In this document: one piece after another, positions 25,531 through 34,598 of the stretch | How the letters are laid out: each line of letters begins with the position of its first letter | Numbering within the stretch: the stretch's first letter is position 1 | Source: Candidatus Bathyarchaeia archaeon | GTDB lineage: Archaea; Thermoproteota; Bathyarchaeia; Bathyarchaeales; DTEX01 | Direction: 5' to 3' | Assembly: GCA_038868075.1 (NCBI GenBank) | Contig: JAWBXB010000011.1 | Span: 1 to 39,720 of the forward strand | Length of the DNA stretch: 39,720 nt | The notes under the pieces: generated by a model | Told to the model about the DNA's origin: nothing | What the model saw: only the letters and a program-made list of their open reading frames with translations | Database searches by the model: none | Made by a program: the position numbers and the translations under genes

Positions 25531-27162
25531 TTGACGCTAAGAACTGAAGAGCAAGCAAATAATATGTTTAATACGTATACTCCGCCCGCTAAAGTGAATA
25601 ATCTCATAGTTGATACCAACCCACTTATTACTGGAATAGAAGACAGAAGCAGCGTAATTTTTTATTTACATCCGGAGGCCACCGTACTTACTGATTTAAG
25701 CGGTAAAGTAATTGACTGCAATAAAGCCTATTTAGATCTATGCAAGTGTGAAGATGCTAGTGAAATCTTAGGTAAATCAATATTCGACTTCATTAGTGAA
25801 AGCGAATATTCAGATATAGTCAAAAGACTGAAAGAGAGCGAATCTGGGATAAGGGGAGTCGAAGTAATCTTCTCAGATAGAAGTAGACATAAATTTCCAG
25901 TCGAAGTCTCGGCGAATTTCTTAAGGGACTCGAATAATAACATTATCGGCATAATTCTCTCCCTCAGAGATATCAGTGAAAGAAAAAAGATTATCGACAA
26001 TTTACTTCAGGAAAAGAAGATGTTTGATATATTAATGGAGAGCATACCTGATGCCATATACTTCAAAGACGTTAACTCGAGATTTATTAGGATTAATAAG
26101 CCTAAAGCCATTAGGTTGGGTTTAAAAAGTCCTGAGGAAGCCATTGGTAAGACAGATTTCGATTTTTATCATCCAGACTTTGCACGTGAAGCCTATGAGG
26201 ATGAGCAGAGGATAATGAAGACTGGTGAACCACTTATAGGAAAGATTGAGGAAGTTAAAGTTAAGGATGGAAAGATCCGATGGGTCAGTGCCACAAAGAT
26301 ACCAATAGTGGATGAAAATAGAAAAATAATTGGTTTAGTTGGAATTTCAAGGGATATCACGGATCTTAAACTCATGGAAAAGAAGCTCGAACACGCATAT
26401 ATGGAGCTAAAGAAGCATGTGGAGGAGCTACAAAGAGTCCAAGAGGAGCTTAAGCGGTCAAATAGGGATTTGGAGAATTATACTTATGTTGTCTCACATG
26501 ATTTAAAGGCTCCTTTAAGAGCGATAAGATCCTTTATATCATTCCTTCTTGAGGACTATAGTGATAAGCTTGAGGGTGAAGGTTTAGAGTATTTAAAGAG
26601 GATTGATGCTGCTGCAACTCGCATGAATGAGTTTATTGAAGATCTCCTTTTGCTCTCTAGGGTTGGGCGGAAGTTTATGGAAATTGAGAGAGTTGATTTG
26701 AATGAACTGCTAGACGAGATAACTCAAGATTTTAAGCCTATAATTGAAAGTAAAAGAGCTAAGATAATTATTAGCAGGTTGCCAGTTCTCTATATACAGA
26801 GGGTTTGGATTAAACAGCTCTTCACGAACTTAATTGATAATGGGCTAAAATTTAATAAGTCCGAGGTTCCAACGGTTGAAGTTTCATGTGAAGAGATGCC
26901 TAATGAGTATCTTTTCAGGGTTAAGGATAACGGTATTGGGATTAGGGAGGAGCATCTTGGGAGACTATTTAACCTCTTTGAAAGACTTCATCCAAGCGAG
27001 GAATATGAGGGAATAGGTGCTGGCTTAGCTATATGTAAGAAGATAGTTGAGGGTTGGGGTGGAAGGATTTGGGCTGAAAGCGTTTTTGGTAAGGGGAGCA
27101 CATTCTGCTTCACCATACCTAAAAAGTATGGGAGTATGGAGGATGTGAGGGGTAATGATTAG
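25531..27162 (+). CDS. PAS-PAS sensor histidine kinase
   Basis: A 543-residue cytoplasmic kinase with no membrane segment. PAS1 lies at about 40-150 (LSGKVIDCNKAYLDLC), PAS2 with PAC at about 160-285 (PDAIYFKDVNSRFIRINKPK), then a coiled coil (LMEKKLEHAYMELKKHVEEL). The HisKA domain has YVVSHDLKAPLRA with the phospho-accepting His323. The ATPase domain shows NLIDNGLKFN (N box), VKDNGIGI (G1) and GAGLAICKKIVEGWGG (G2). The PAS domains may sense a cytosolic ligand or redox state. TTG 25531 is assumed; ATG 25564 would shorten it by 11 residues. Overlaps the next receiver gene by 8 bases, so the two are a pair. Confidence 0.92.
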   Translation: MTLRTEEQANNMFNTYTPPAKVNNLIVDTNPLITGIEDRSSVIFYLHPEATVLTDLSGKVIDCNKAYLDLCKCEDASEILGKSIFDFISESEYSDIVKRLKESESGIRGVEVIFSDRSRHKFPVEVSANFLRDSNNNIIGIILSLRDISERKKIIDNLLQEKKMFDILMESIPDAIYFKDVNSRFIRINKPKAIRLGLKSPEEAIGKTDFDFYHPDFAREAYEDEQRIMKTGEPLIGKIEEVKVKDGKIRWVSATKIPIVDENRKIIGLVGISRDITDLKLMEKKLEHAYMELKKHVEELQRVQEELKRSNRDLENYTYVVSHDLKAPLRAIRSFISFLLEDYSDKLEGEGLEYLKRIDAAATRMNEFIEDLLLLSRVGRKFMEIERVDLNELLDEITQDFKPIIESKRAKIIISRLPVLYIQRVWIKQLFTNLIDNGLKFNKSEVPTVEVSCEEMPNEYLFRVKDNGIGIREEHLGRLFNLFERLHPSEEYEGIGAGLAICKKIVEGWGGRIWAESVFGKGSTFCFTIPKKYGSMEDVRGND

Positions 27163-27595
27163 AAGGGTATCTTCATCCTACACTATTCTGCTCGTTGAGG
27201 ATAACATGGATGATGCCCTAATAACCAAGAGGGCGATGAATAAAGTGAATATCATGGGGAGAGTAATTATCATCAATGATGGAGAGGAGGCGCTGAAGCT
27301 CCTCAAAAGGGAAGGTGAATATAAAGATTTCACCCTACCATCTTTAATCCTACTGGATTTGAAGATGCCGAAGGTTAATGGCTTTGAGGTTTTAAAGGAG
27401 CTGAGAAGGGATGAGAGATTAAGGGTTCTACCAGTCATAGTATTCACATCCTCGGATAGAAGTGAAGATATTGAGATGGCGTATAAGCTGGGCTGTAACA
27501 GCTACATTGTGAAGCCAGTTAGATTCGAGGACTTTTTGAAGGTTATGGAGGAGATAAAGCGCTACTGGCTTGAAACCTCAGAAATACCAACATAA
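27155..27595 (+). CDS. Single-domain response regulator (Rcp1-like receiver)
   Basis: A 146-residue lone receiver domain: ILLVEDNMDDALITKRAM (acidic pair), LILLDLKMPKVNGFEVL with phospho-acceptor Asp68, VIVFTSSDRSEDIEMAYKLG (Thr/Ser) and SYIVKPVRFEDF (Lys). The NMDDA and Rcp1-style insert after the DGEEALKLL helix are typical of receivers paired with phytochrome-like or archaeal cytosolic kinases. There is no output domain; it likely acts by protein contact or as a phosphate shuttle to the next regulator. GAGGGG precedes ATG 27155, which overlaps the kinase gene. Confidence 0.92.
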   Translation: MIRRVSSSYTILLVEDNMDDALITKRAMNKVNIMGRVIIINDGEEALKLLKREGEYKDFTLPSLILLDLKMPKVNGFEVLKELRRDERLRVLPVIVFTSSDRSEDIEMAYKLGCNSYIVKPVRFEDFLKVMEEIKRYWLETSEIPT

Positions 27596-27610
27596 GGGAG
27601 GGGAAAAATA

Positions 27611-28642
27611 ATGGTTGTTTCAGAAACATCTAAGCAAAGTTTGGGAATAGATGAGGTCTTAGGCAGGTTTAGAATATTATATGTTGAGGACACGAAAGAT
27701 GATCAAATAATTCTTAAACACTTACTTGAGAAGAGGAGTAGAATAAACTTTGAACTAATAACGGTTAGCGACGGATTCGAGGGCTTAAAGAAGATTAGTG
27801 AAGAAGACTTTGACCTAATAATTTTGGATTATAAGCTTCCGGGAATGACAGGGCTTGACTTCCTTGAGAGATTAAAGAAGATGAATATTGCCACTCCAGT
27901 CATATTTGTAACTGGAAAGGGCGATGAGAGAATAGCCGTTGAAGCCATGAAGCGCGGCGCAAAAGACTATATTGTTAAGGATGAAGAGGATTTTAATAGG
28001 CTTATAAAGGCTATAGAAGAGGCTGCGCTGGAGGCAAGTCTCCCAAAGAATATTAGTGTTGAAGCCGCTATCTATTTGGCTGACTTGTTCTCGGTGCATG
28101 AAACATTAAGTGGCGATGAAATAGAGTGGTTGCTCGAACAGAATAGTCATATGCAGCTTGATGGGCTCCTCTCAACACTTGATGATCTTGTTAAGGCTGG
28201 CTTCGCGGAATCTAAACCACTACATTCGGCGGTTGCATGCCCATTCTGCGGCTCACTTAAACCAAGCCTTCTATTACAGTGTCCACAATGTGGAAGCGGC
28301 CAGCTAATTAAGGGCGAAGCCCTAGAGCATATGAACTGTGGCGGATTAGACTTTAAATTCAGCTACCAGAGTAGCAGCGGTGAACTCGTCTGCCCAAAAT
28401 GTGGGAAGAAGCTTAGGCAGCTGGGTGTAGATTATAGAAGAGTTAGCTCACTCTATAAATGTTCTAATGGGCACTTCTTCAGCCTACCAACCTTCAACTT
28501 CAAGTGCTTTGGATGTGGACGGATATTTGATATTGATGAGGCATCATTGAAGACTATTTATCAGTATAAATTGACTAAGAAGGGATATAGTCGTCTCTCA
28601 CTGGCGCTTAAATTTAAGGCTGGCACACGGAGTAGAGGATGA
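27611..28642 (+). CDS. Response regulator with zinc-rich TackOD1-like output domain
   Basis: A 343-residue protein. REC domain at residues 20-135 with Asp73 in LIILDYKLPGMTGLDFL, IFVTGKGDERIAVEAMKRGA and YIVKDEEDF; the usual Lys region is changed to VKDE. The C-terminal part begins with a helical segment (about 150-205) and continues with four CxxC-type knuckles: ACPFCG, CPQCGSG, CPKCGKK and CFGCGRIF, plus HMNCGG and KCSNGH. This layout fits TackOD1, an output domain known from response regulators of TACK archaea, without known biochemical function. It lies 15 bases after the lone receiver gene, and GGAGGGG precedes ATG 27611. Confidence 0.85.
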   Translation: MVVSETSKQSLGIDEVLGRFRILYVEDTKDDQIILKHLLEKRSRINFELITVSDGFEGLKKISEEDFDLIILDYKLPGMTGLDFLERLKKMNIATPVIFVTGKGDERIAVEAMKRGAKDYIVKDEEDFNRLIKAIEEAALEASLPKNISVEAAIYLADLFSVHETLSGDEIEWLLEQNSHMQLDGLLSTLDDLVKAGFAESKPLHSAVACPFCGSLKPSLLLQCPQCGSGQLIKGEALEHMNCGGLDFKFSYQSSSGELVCPKCGKKLRQLGVDYRRVSSLYKCSNGHFFSLPTFNFKCFGCGRIFDIDEASLKTIYQYKLTKKGYSRLSLALKFKAGTRSRG

Positions 28643-28710
28643 TGCCATCAAGAAACCATGAAAAACTGGTTCCATTATTTTTCATTTTATCTTTTAGGTG
28701 AATTTTATCA

Positions 28711-29970
28711 GTGTCAATAGATATATTATCGCCATTATTCTCATTTCTTAATGGATTCATCGAGTGGTATAGAGGTTTAACTCTCTCAGAGTTTATTTCA
28801 ATTTTTTGGTCGCTTCTAATATTTGATCTTATACGGTCTGTTGGAAAATGTCTAGTACTCTTTATCTATTCTCTATACTGTAGATTTAAGCCTAGAAGGG
28901 AGATAACAAACTTTTCACCTAAAGTAACAATTATTATACCTGCTCATAACGAGGAGAAGATTATTGCCAGATCTATAGAGTCCGCCTTAGAAACCGACTA
29001 TGAAAATAAGGAGATAATAGTTGTTGACGACGGCTCTACAGATAGAACATTTGAAATAGCTTATCAATACGCGAAGAAGGGGTTGATAAAGCTCCTTCGC
29101 AGGGATACTGCAAGCGGCTCAAAAGCTGGAGCCCTAAACTTTGGACTCAAATTTGCAACTGGAGATGTAATAATAACTGTTGACGCCGATACCCTAATTG
29201 AGCGTAATGCTATAAGAGAGATTGTTAAGTCTCTAAGCGACCCAAATGTAAGCGCAGTCTCAGGGAACGTTAGAGTTTTAAGGGGTGAGCATGGCTCAAA
29301 CAATCTTTTGGTTAAATTACAAGCATATGAATACCTTGTTTCACTTGAGCTAGGTAGACGATTTAATGCATTAATAAAAACCTTACTTATTATATCAGGA
29401 GCATTCGGAGCATTCTGGAGGGAGCATGTTTCAAGCTTGGGTGAATACGATGCGGATACGATAACTGAGGATTTTGACATAACAATAAAGGTTAGGAAGC
29501 TAGGTAAGAAGCTCGCCTTCGCTGATAAGGCGGTATCGTGGACTTTTGTACCCGAGAGGTGGAAAGATTGGAGGCGCCAGAGAACACGATGGTCTAAAGG
29601 TCAAATAGAGAGTTTATGGAAGCACCGGAACATATTTTTTGGTGGAAAATTCGATTTGATACTAGTTTTAGCCGTTTATGATATGGTTTTAATGGATATA
29701 ATCCTCCTATTTCTACGCTTGGGATGGTTCGCTTATATAATATTGTTTCTGCAGCAGACATTCTTCTATATAATGCTCCTAAGTCTTATCCTCTATTTTT
29801 TAATAGAGTTTATAGTGATAATTGCAGCTGGGGCGCTATCTCCTAGAAAAAACGATTTAAAAAATGCCTATTTATCCCCGATAATGGTTCTCTTCTATAG
29901 ACCATATTACTCACTGATACGATTTAAGGCTTATTTACAGTGGGCGATGCGTAAAAAGATCACTTGGTGA
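28711..29970 (+). CDS. Membrane-bound processive family 2 glycosyltransferase
   Basis: 419 residues, with a GT2 catalytic domain flanked by membrane helices as in cellulose, hyaluronan and poly-N-acetylglucosamine synthases. N-terminal helix about 25-50; VTIIIPAHNEEKIIARSIES and IIVVDDGSTDRTFEI bind the nucleotide; ITVDADT is the DxD metal motif; TEDFDITIKV supplies the catalytic base; WRRQRTRWSKGQ is the QxxRW chain-binding motif; two or three helices end the protein. The product polymer is unknown. GTG 28711 has AGGTGA (28696-28701) upstream. It follows the response-regulator gene by 68 bases on the same strand, suggesting that the signalling proteins may control glycan production. Confidence 0.9.
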   Translation: MSIDILSPLFSFLNGFIEWYRGLTLSEFISIFWSLLIFDLIRSVGKCLVLFIYSLYCRFKPRREITNFSPKVTIIIPAHNEEKIIARSIESALETDYENKEIIVVDDGSTDRTFEIAYQYAKKGLIKLLRRDTASGSKAGALNFGLKFATGDVIITVDADTLIERNAIREIVKSLSDPNVSAVSGNVRVLRGEHGSNNLLVKLQAYEYLVSLELGRRFNALIKTLLIISGAFGAFWREHVSSLGEYDADTITEDFDITIKVRKLGKKLAFADKAVSWTFVPERWKDWRRQRTRWSKGQIESLWKHRNIFFGGKFDLILVLAVYDMVLMDIILLFLRLGWFAYIILFLQQTFFYIMLLSLILYFLIEFIVIIAAGALSPRKNDLKNAYLSPIMVLFYRPYYSLIRFKAYLQWAMRKKITW

Positions 29971-30001
29971 TTCTTAGCAATTTAATGGCGATTAGCTAAT
30001 A

Positions 30002-31132
30002 CTAGGTTTTAAGCACCCTAGTTACTTGAATAACATCCTCATTATAATCCTGTTTGATCACTTTCACGGTTATTCCAGACTTCTTATCCTCAAATGTATC
30101 CACTCTGCCTTCGCCTATACCGAAGCAGGCGTGATCAAGATCCCTACTGGGCATTTTATCCTCGCCCGGAATAGCATCTATAACCCTAATTGGCCCTCGT
30201 CCTGAGCGTATTCTTATATTAACCTTGTAGATTAATAGGCCACTATCTATTGCTGTCTCATCGTTAACTATTGGTCTCCGGCTCTCCGCAACATATGCCA
30301 TATATGGTCCACTAGGTATGATAACCATTTTTGTGTCTCCGGAAATTTCTATTGGTGTTAAATGATACTCTGTTGTGCCTTTTTCAAATGCTACATCAAC
30401 TTGGTTTTCATCAATCCATCCAAGCTTAAGTTTACTCCATGCGAAGAAGTCAGGTGCATGACCGCTAATCCAGCCCATAAGATCCCATCCGCCAACATAA
30501 TAATGTATGTCACGCCTAGAACCAACCATTTTAGGTTTAAAAGCATAGAGATCCGGTAACCCAAGTATATGCCCGGTTTCATGATTTAGTACTTTAAATC
30601 CCCATCGCCACATGTCACGTCCAAATGTCACCACATACGCTATCTCCTTTCCATCCGCCACTATTGGACAGTGCCTTCCACCTATAAATGTAGGTGAATA
30701 TGTTATGTTTAATGCGTTTCTAGATGGAACAATATAGACTATGTCATATTGTGAGAAGTCAACATCATTATCTGCGAGGCTTACAGCCTCCTTTATATAT
30801 TCTATATGATGGTTTCTTGTGAAAACATCCCTCTTAAATCCATATTCGCTATCCGCTTTACTCATACGATACCATTTATGAATAGGTGTTATCTCAAGAT
30901 CCAATCTACCATATGAGGAAGCTTTAAACCAGTCAATGGCAGGTGCAAACCACCTATAGTAGGGTTCAGTATCTCTATAACCCTCAGGAGCATTAGAAGC
31001 TGGAGCGTTAGGGAAATCCACAAACAACATAACAGCCCTCAACCTGCCAACAGCACTAAGAAAAACTCTATGCCTCACCCTACGCGCTGCTCTAATCCAA
31101 TATTCCCTACTAAGCCAGCTCCCAGCTTCCAT
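30002..31132 (-). CDS. M6-like zinc metalloprotease, no signal peptide
   Basis: A 376-residue gluzincin-like protease with HETGHILGLPD (the HExxHxxGxxD zinc motif) near residues 184-194, preceded by RAVMLFVDFPNAP and WFKASSYGRLDLE as in the M6 (immune inhibitor A) family, and followed by GGWDLMGW, the conserved Met-turn region (DxMG). There is no signal peptide or membrane helix, odd for a family that is normally secreted. ATG 31132 with GGTGGTT four bases upstream is preferred over TTG 31138. It is downstream of the pilus operon on the same strand with about 90 bases between and may or may not be co-transcribed. Confidence 0.85.
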   Translation of the reverse strand: MEAGSWLSREYWIRAARRVRHRVFLSAVGRLRAVMLFVDFPNAPASNAPEGYRDTEPYYRWFAPAIDWFKASSYGRLDLEITPIHKWYRMSKADSEYGFKRDVFTRNHHIEYIKEAVSLADNDVDFSQYDIVYIVPSRNALNITYSPTFIGGRHCPIVADGKEIAYVVTFGRDMWRWGFKVLNHETGHILGLPDLYAFKPKMVGSRRDIHYYVGGWDLMGWISGHAPDFFAWSKLKLGWIDENQVDVAFEKGTTEYHLTPIEISGDTKMVIIPSGPYMAYVAESRRPIVNDETAIDSGLLIYKVNIRIRSGRGPIRVIDAIPGEDKMPSRDLDHACFGIGEGRVDTFEDKKSGITVKVIKQDYNEDVIQVTRVLKT

Positions 31133-31223
31133 AAGCAACCACCATTATGTTGATGAAATATCACCATTAACCTTATAAAATTGGCGACATTTGCGGATTA
31201 TATGAGGAAAAATAATTTAGTTT

Positions 31224-32663
31224 TTAGGGCAATGTTATTGAAACCTCTTTTATTACGTCGGCTTCTGGATCATATGGATAATCTCTGTGGAAGAGGGAGC
31301 GAATAGTAAAGGTGCAAGATCCACGCATATTCGCGGGGACATCATATCTAAATGTTGCCCTACCGTTTCCCTTTGTCCGCTCACTTACATCTCTTAACAC
31401 CTCATTACCCTGATTATTCCTTAAAATCCACGTTCCAAAAACATTAACGTCTCTTACAGGATTCTCATTCTGATCAACAACTAATACGCTTACGGTGATG
31501 CGAATATAATTACCCACCCTATCTTTATCTTTCCAAATATTCATTTCTTTAACGTGAATCCCGCTTGATGTCAACCATAATGTTATGTTCGCAAAGTCCC
31601 CCCAGTTTCCAGCAGCATCCTTCCCCCTAACATAAACTACATGTGCACCTAAAGCCCATCCGGTCACATTTATTTGTGCAAAAACTTTCTCTTGAGGTGA
31701 GTCAAAGGCTCCATCTTCAGGGATCATTGTTACATTTGTTCCCTGAGGATTATTAATATAGCATTCTGCCGCCACAATGTTTGACGAGCCCCTCCCAATA
31801 TCATTGATTAATGCGGTTATATTGATGACCTTTGTCCAGCTCTTCAGATATCTGGTTTTAGAGAGCGTTATTGTCGCTGTTGGTCCAAGAGTATCATTTA
31901 CATTGCTCATTTCTGTGGAGAAGAGTGCGCCAACAATTATGCCACTTGGATCTTGAAGAATTATTTTTCTTGTGGCCGGCTGGCTATTGCTTAAACTGCA
32001 GTTTACTTCATAGTTTCCATTACCACGATATATAACTGATTTGATCGCCGATACACCTGTAATGTTTATAGAATTTATGTTTAAGCCGATTACTGGAGCA
32101 TTATGCTCATCTTCAAGTTTAAAGAAAAGTAAGGACGTATTTCCATTCATCCTTACATCTCTCACCCTTAAATTTAGCTCTATTATAAGTGCGCTCCTCC
32201 AATTGTATAGCCCATAGGATAATATAGTTATTGATATATTCGCTTTAGCCATCGAGTATCCTTCTGCTGAACCCCAGTTGCATTCAAAAATTGGCTCTGA
32301 AATATTTAAGTTAAGTCCTAGACCTGAGTATTTAAGGTATATTATTTTAAGCCATTCCGTTAGAACTTTGCGGCCTTTATCCGCAGCCGCTGAATATTCG
32401 CTTAGGTTTGTGTACCCTCTATTGCTGAGTTCTTTTGTGACTTCAGCAAGCGCTATGCCTAATGCCTGCCTAAAATTCATGTATATCTGAATTGCCGTCT
32501 CTCTAAATCTCGTTTTTGGAAAGTTTAGGGGAGATATTGTTGTATTGGCTATGGCTAGTGATAGGCACACCATTATTATAACTATGCCGAGACTAACAAG
32601 TATCAGGAACTGGCCTCTTACATCTCGGCATATATTAGGCTTGCTAATATTCCCCCACATCAT
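31224..32663 (-). CDS. Pilus-operon surface protein with Ig-like repeats
   Basis: 479 residues. One hydrophobic segment at about 18-42 (RGQFLILVSLGIVIIMVCLS) follows a short basic leader, like the N-terminal helix of pilin-type proteins. The ectodomain has a helical stalk, then beta-sandwich units: NDTLGPTATITLSKTRYLKS, DAAGNWGDFANITLWL and VSVLVVDQNENPVRDVNVFG, which resemble bacterial Ig-like domains. It is the last gene of the operon, one base after the vWA gene, so coordinated synthesis is likely. A tip adhesin or minor pilin is inferred. There is no known family name that I can assign. Confidence 0.65.
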   Translation of the reverse strand: MMWGNISKPNICRDVRGQFLILVSLGIVIIMVCLSLAIANTTISPLNFPKTRFRETAIQIYMNFRQALGIALAEVTKELSNRGYTNLSEYSAAADKGRKVLTEWLKIIYLKYSGLGLNLNISEPIFECNWGSAEGYSMAKANISITILSYGLYNWRSALIIELNLRVRDVRMNGNTSLLFFKLEDEHNAPVIGLNINSINITGVSAIKSVIYRGNGNYEVNCSLSNSQPATRKIILQDPSGIIVGALFSTEMSNVNDTLGPTATITLSKTRYLKSWTKVINITALINDIGRGSSNIVAAECYINNPQGTNVTMIPEDGAFDSPQEKVFAQINVTGWALGAHVVYVRGKDAAGNWGDFANITLWLTSSGIHVKEMNIWKDKDRVGNYIRITVSVLVVDQNENPVRDVNVFGTWILRNNQGNEVLRDVSERTKGNGRATFRYDVPANMRGSCTFTIRSLFHRDYPYDPEADVIKEVSITLP

Positions 32664-32664
32664 A

Positions 32665-33753
32665 TTACTTCGGCCTCACGAGGGTTAAAGTGACTGTAAT
32701 AATGTCGTAATCAACCGAGAATGTTAGAGATAAGAGATCTTTAGCTATAGCCTCATAAATCTCCTTAAGCTTTGTGCCTGAGGGAGCATAGTAGTATCCA
32801 TTAGTCTGTATTTCTTTGAGTAGCTCTTCATCGAAACTTTGTGTGTTAGCGCCCAATCCTATTGTATAAATTACGATGCCATTAGATTTCGCTCTTTGCG
32901 TCTCATTTAGAACATAACTTTTCGCATAGGGGCATGTTGTATAAACGTGTTTTGGATAGTGTGGGCAGGGTCTGTTCGCTAAACCATCCGTTAAGAAAAC
33001 AATTACTAGTATAGCGTCCGTTCTATTATGGGCTGCAAATTCATCATTTGCCTTTTTAACGGCATCACCCATATTCGTCCACCCACTGGCAACTAAATTA
33101 GATATTTTATTCTTGACCAGATTGAAGTCGCTTGTTAATTCGCAGTCAAGAGTTGCCCAGTCGGAGAATGAGACCAGCCCTACACGGTCCCTTGAAGCAT
33201 TCATGTAGTCAACGAAGGCCTTAGCAGCCTCCTTAGCATAATATATCTTTGCACGCTGGTCTCCGGGTTCCTTCTCGTTCATGCTGCCCGACCTATCAAT
33301 TATTAGGATCACATCGAGCTTGCTCTCCTTATACTGGACTATTGTTACTGGAAATGATAGTGTAGATACCTCTTGTAGTGAAATCTTCTCCACCGATGTC
33401 TCGTTCATCTCGGCAATGTTTGTTAGTGAGATGAAGCTTTGACTTGTTATCCCACTGCTAATGGATAGCGTATAATATGTTTCGGGCGGTAGAAGCGATT
33501 CGACTAGGGATTTTAGCTCTGACTTAAGTCGCTCCCTTTCTAGAACACTGCTATTCTTTATTACTTGAATAACTCTTTTTACTAGACCTTGATTCTCAAT
33601 CACCCTAATAATGGAGTCGCTAATTTCCCTTAGTTCTCCTCCACCCTCTATAACAAAGACATTTGAAAAGTAGGATGTCACATAAATTCCGAATATGAGT
33701 ATGATACATGCTATCATTGCCTCAATTACTCTCATCTGTCCATTATTATCCAT
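32665..33753 (-). CDS. Pilin-like protein with von Willebrand factor A domain
   Basis: 362 residues from ATG 33753, which has GGTGGTGA (33762-33769) 8 bases upstream; ATG 33771, six codons earlier, overlaps this site. The N-terminus MDNNGQMRVIEAMIACIILI is a pilin-like short leader plus hydrophobic helix. Residues about 145-345 form a vWA domain with a complete MIDAS: DRSGSMNEK (DxSxS), WTNMGDAV (Thr) and VFLTDGLAN (Asp). vWA proteins bind partners through a metal ion and in bacterial Tad systems such a domain occurs in TadG-type minor pilins. A role at the pilus tip or in adhesion is therefore inferred. Fourth small gene of the operon. Confidence 0.85.
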   Translation of the reverse strand: MDNNGQMRVIEAMIACIILIFGIYVTSYFSNVFVIEGGGELREISDSIIRVIENQGLVKRVIQVIKNSSVLERERLKSELKSLVESLLPPETYYTLSISSGITSQSFISLTNIAEMNETSVEKISLQEVSTLSFPVTIVQYKESKLDVILIIDRSGSMNEKEPGDQRAKIYYAKEAAKAFVDYMNASRDRVGLVSFSDWATLDCELTSDFNLVKNKISNLVASGWTNMGDAVKKANDEFAAHNRTDAILVIVFLTDGLANRPCPHYPKHVYTTCPYAKSYVLNETQRAKSNGIVIYTIGLGANTQSFDEELLKEIQTNGYYYAPSGTKLKEIYEAIAKDLLSLTFSVDYDIITVTLTLVRPK

Positions 33754-33761
33754 TATATATT

Positions 33762-34598
33762 TCACCACCATATATCAAGCCTAACATAATATGTTATACC
33801 ATCGATCTCCACATATCGGAATGCCGTCTCAATATATGCTGAGGAATATACTCCCGTGGCATAAGTTATTGAGTCGATTATTGGATAATCGCTTTCTATT
33901 ATGCAGTTACCCTCAACCCTCAAACCTAACCCAGGAGGATAACTTTTAGCCGCCTTCACCTCAAGATGATTAATGTAAATTAAAAGGACATAGTTGGGGA
34001 TAAGACCGAATGTTATTGTACAATTGCCATAAGTGCTTGTTGTATTAGATTGAAGGAATATCGGTGAGGTTGGTGAAAGAGACCTATTTACATAGTATGC
34101 CATCACGTTAACATTTGGGACTCTAAATCCTTTGTAGTTTGTTACCGTTATCTCATATGTTGAGTTAGCGTTAACTGTCTTGTTAACTATCTCTATTCGG
34201 AGGACTGGCACTATTGTTAGATTAAAGTTGTAGCGGCTGCTTAAGCCCATTAGTTCCCTTGCGATGCCTGGAGGGATATGATGTGGTGAGCTTTCAGTTA
34301 ATCTGTAGACTTTACTTATGTCAAGCACGTAATCTTTTAGAGCATTAGTGGATGCTAGGCCAAAGGCTAATGGGTCTTCGCTTCTTACACCCCAGTCTGG
34401 TGGGTATCCGGGCGATAGGAGAATTATGTCTAATAGTCTCTCGGCTAGCGGATACTCCGTCTCCTGCTCCATTCTGGAGAGCCTATGCGTTATTACTGAC
34501 ATTATATTGGCTCCTGTAATCGAGAATATTAGGAGGAGAATTATTCCAGCCATAACATATTCATAGTTTACGTGCATTTCTCCCTCTTTCCTCCTCAC
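33762..34598 (-). CDS. Single-TM pilin-like protein of the pilus operon
   Basis: A 278-residue protein with a hydrophobic helix near the N-terminus (YVMAGIILLLIFSITGANIM) after a short leader and a long extracellular part containing repeated Thr/Asn-rich beta segments (INKTVNANSTYEITVTNYKG resembles a carboxypeptidase-like or Ig-like fold). I do not recognise a family. GTG 34598 overlaps the preceding stop (GTGA) and has GGTGTT upstream; ATG 34577 is an alternative. Position and topology make it a minor pilin candidate. Many NxT/S sites suggest N-glycosylation, common for archaeal pili. Confidence 0.65.
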   Translation of the reverse strand: MRRKEGEMHVNYEYVMAGIILLLIFSITGANIMSVITHRLSRMEQETEYPLAERLLDIILLSPGYPPDWGVRSEDPLAFGLASTNALKDYVLDISKVYRLTESSPHHIPPGIARELMGLSSRYNFNLTIVPVLRIEIVNKTVNANSTYEITVTNYKGFRVPNVNVMAYYVNRSLSPTSPIFLQSNTTSTYGNCTITFGLIPNYVLLIYINHLEVKAAKSYPPGLGLRVEGNCIIESDYPIIDSITYATGVYSSAYIETAFRYVEIDGITYYVRLDIWW

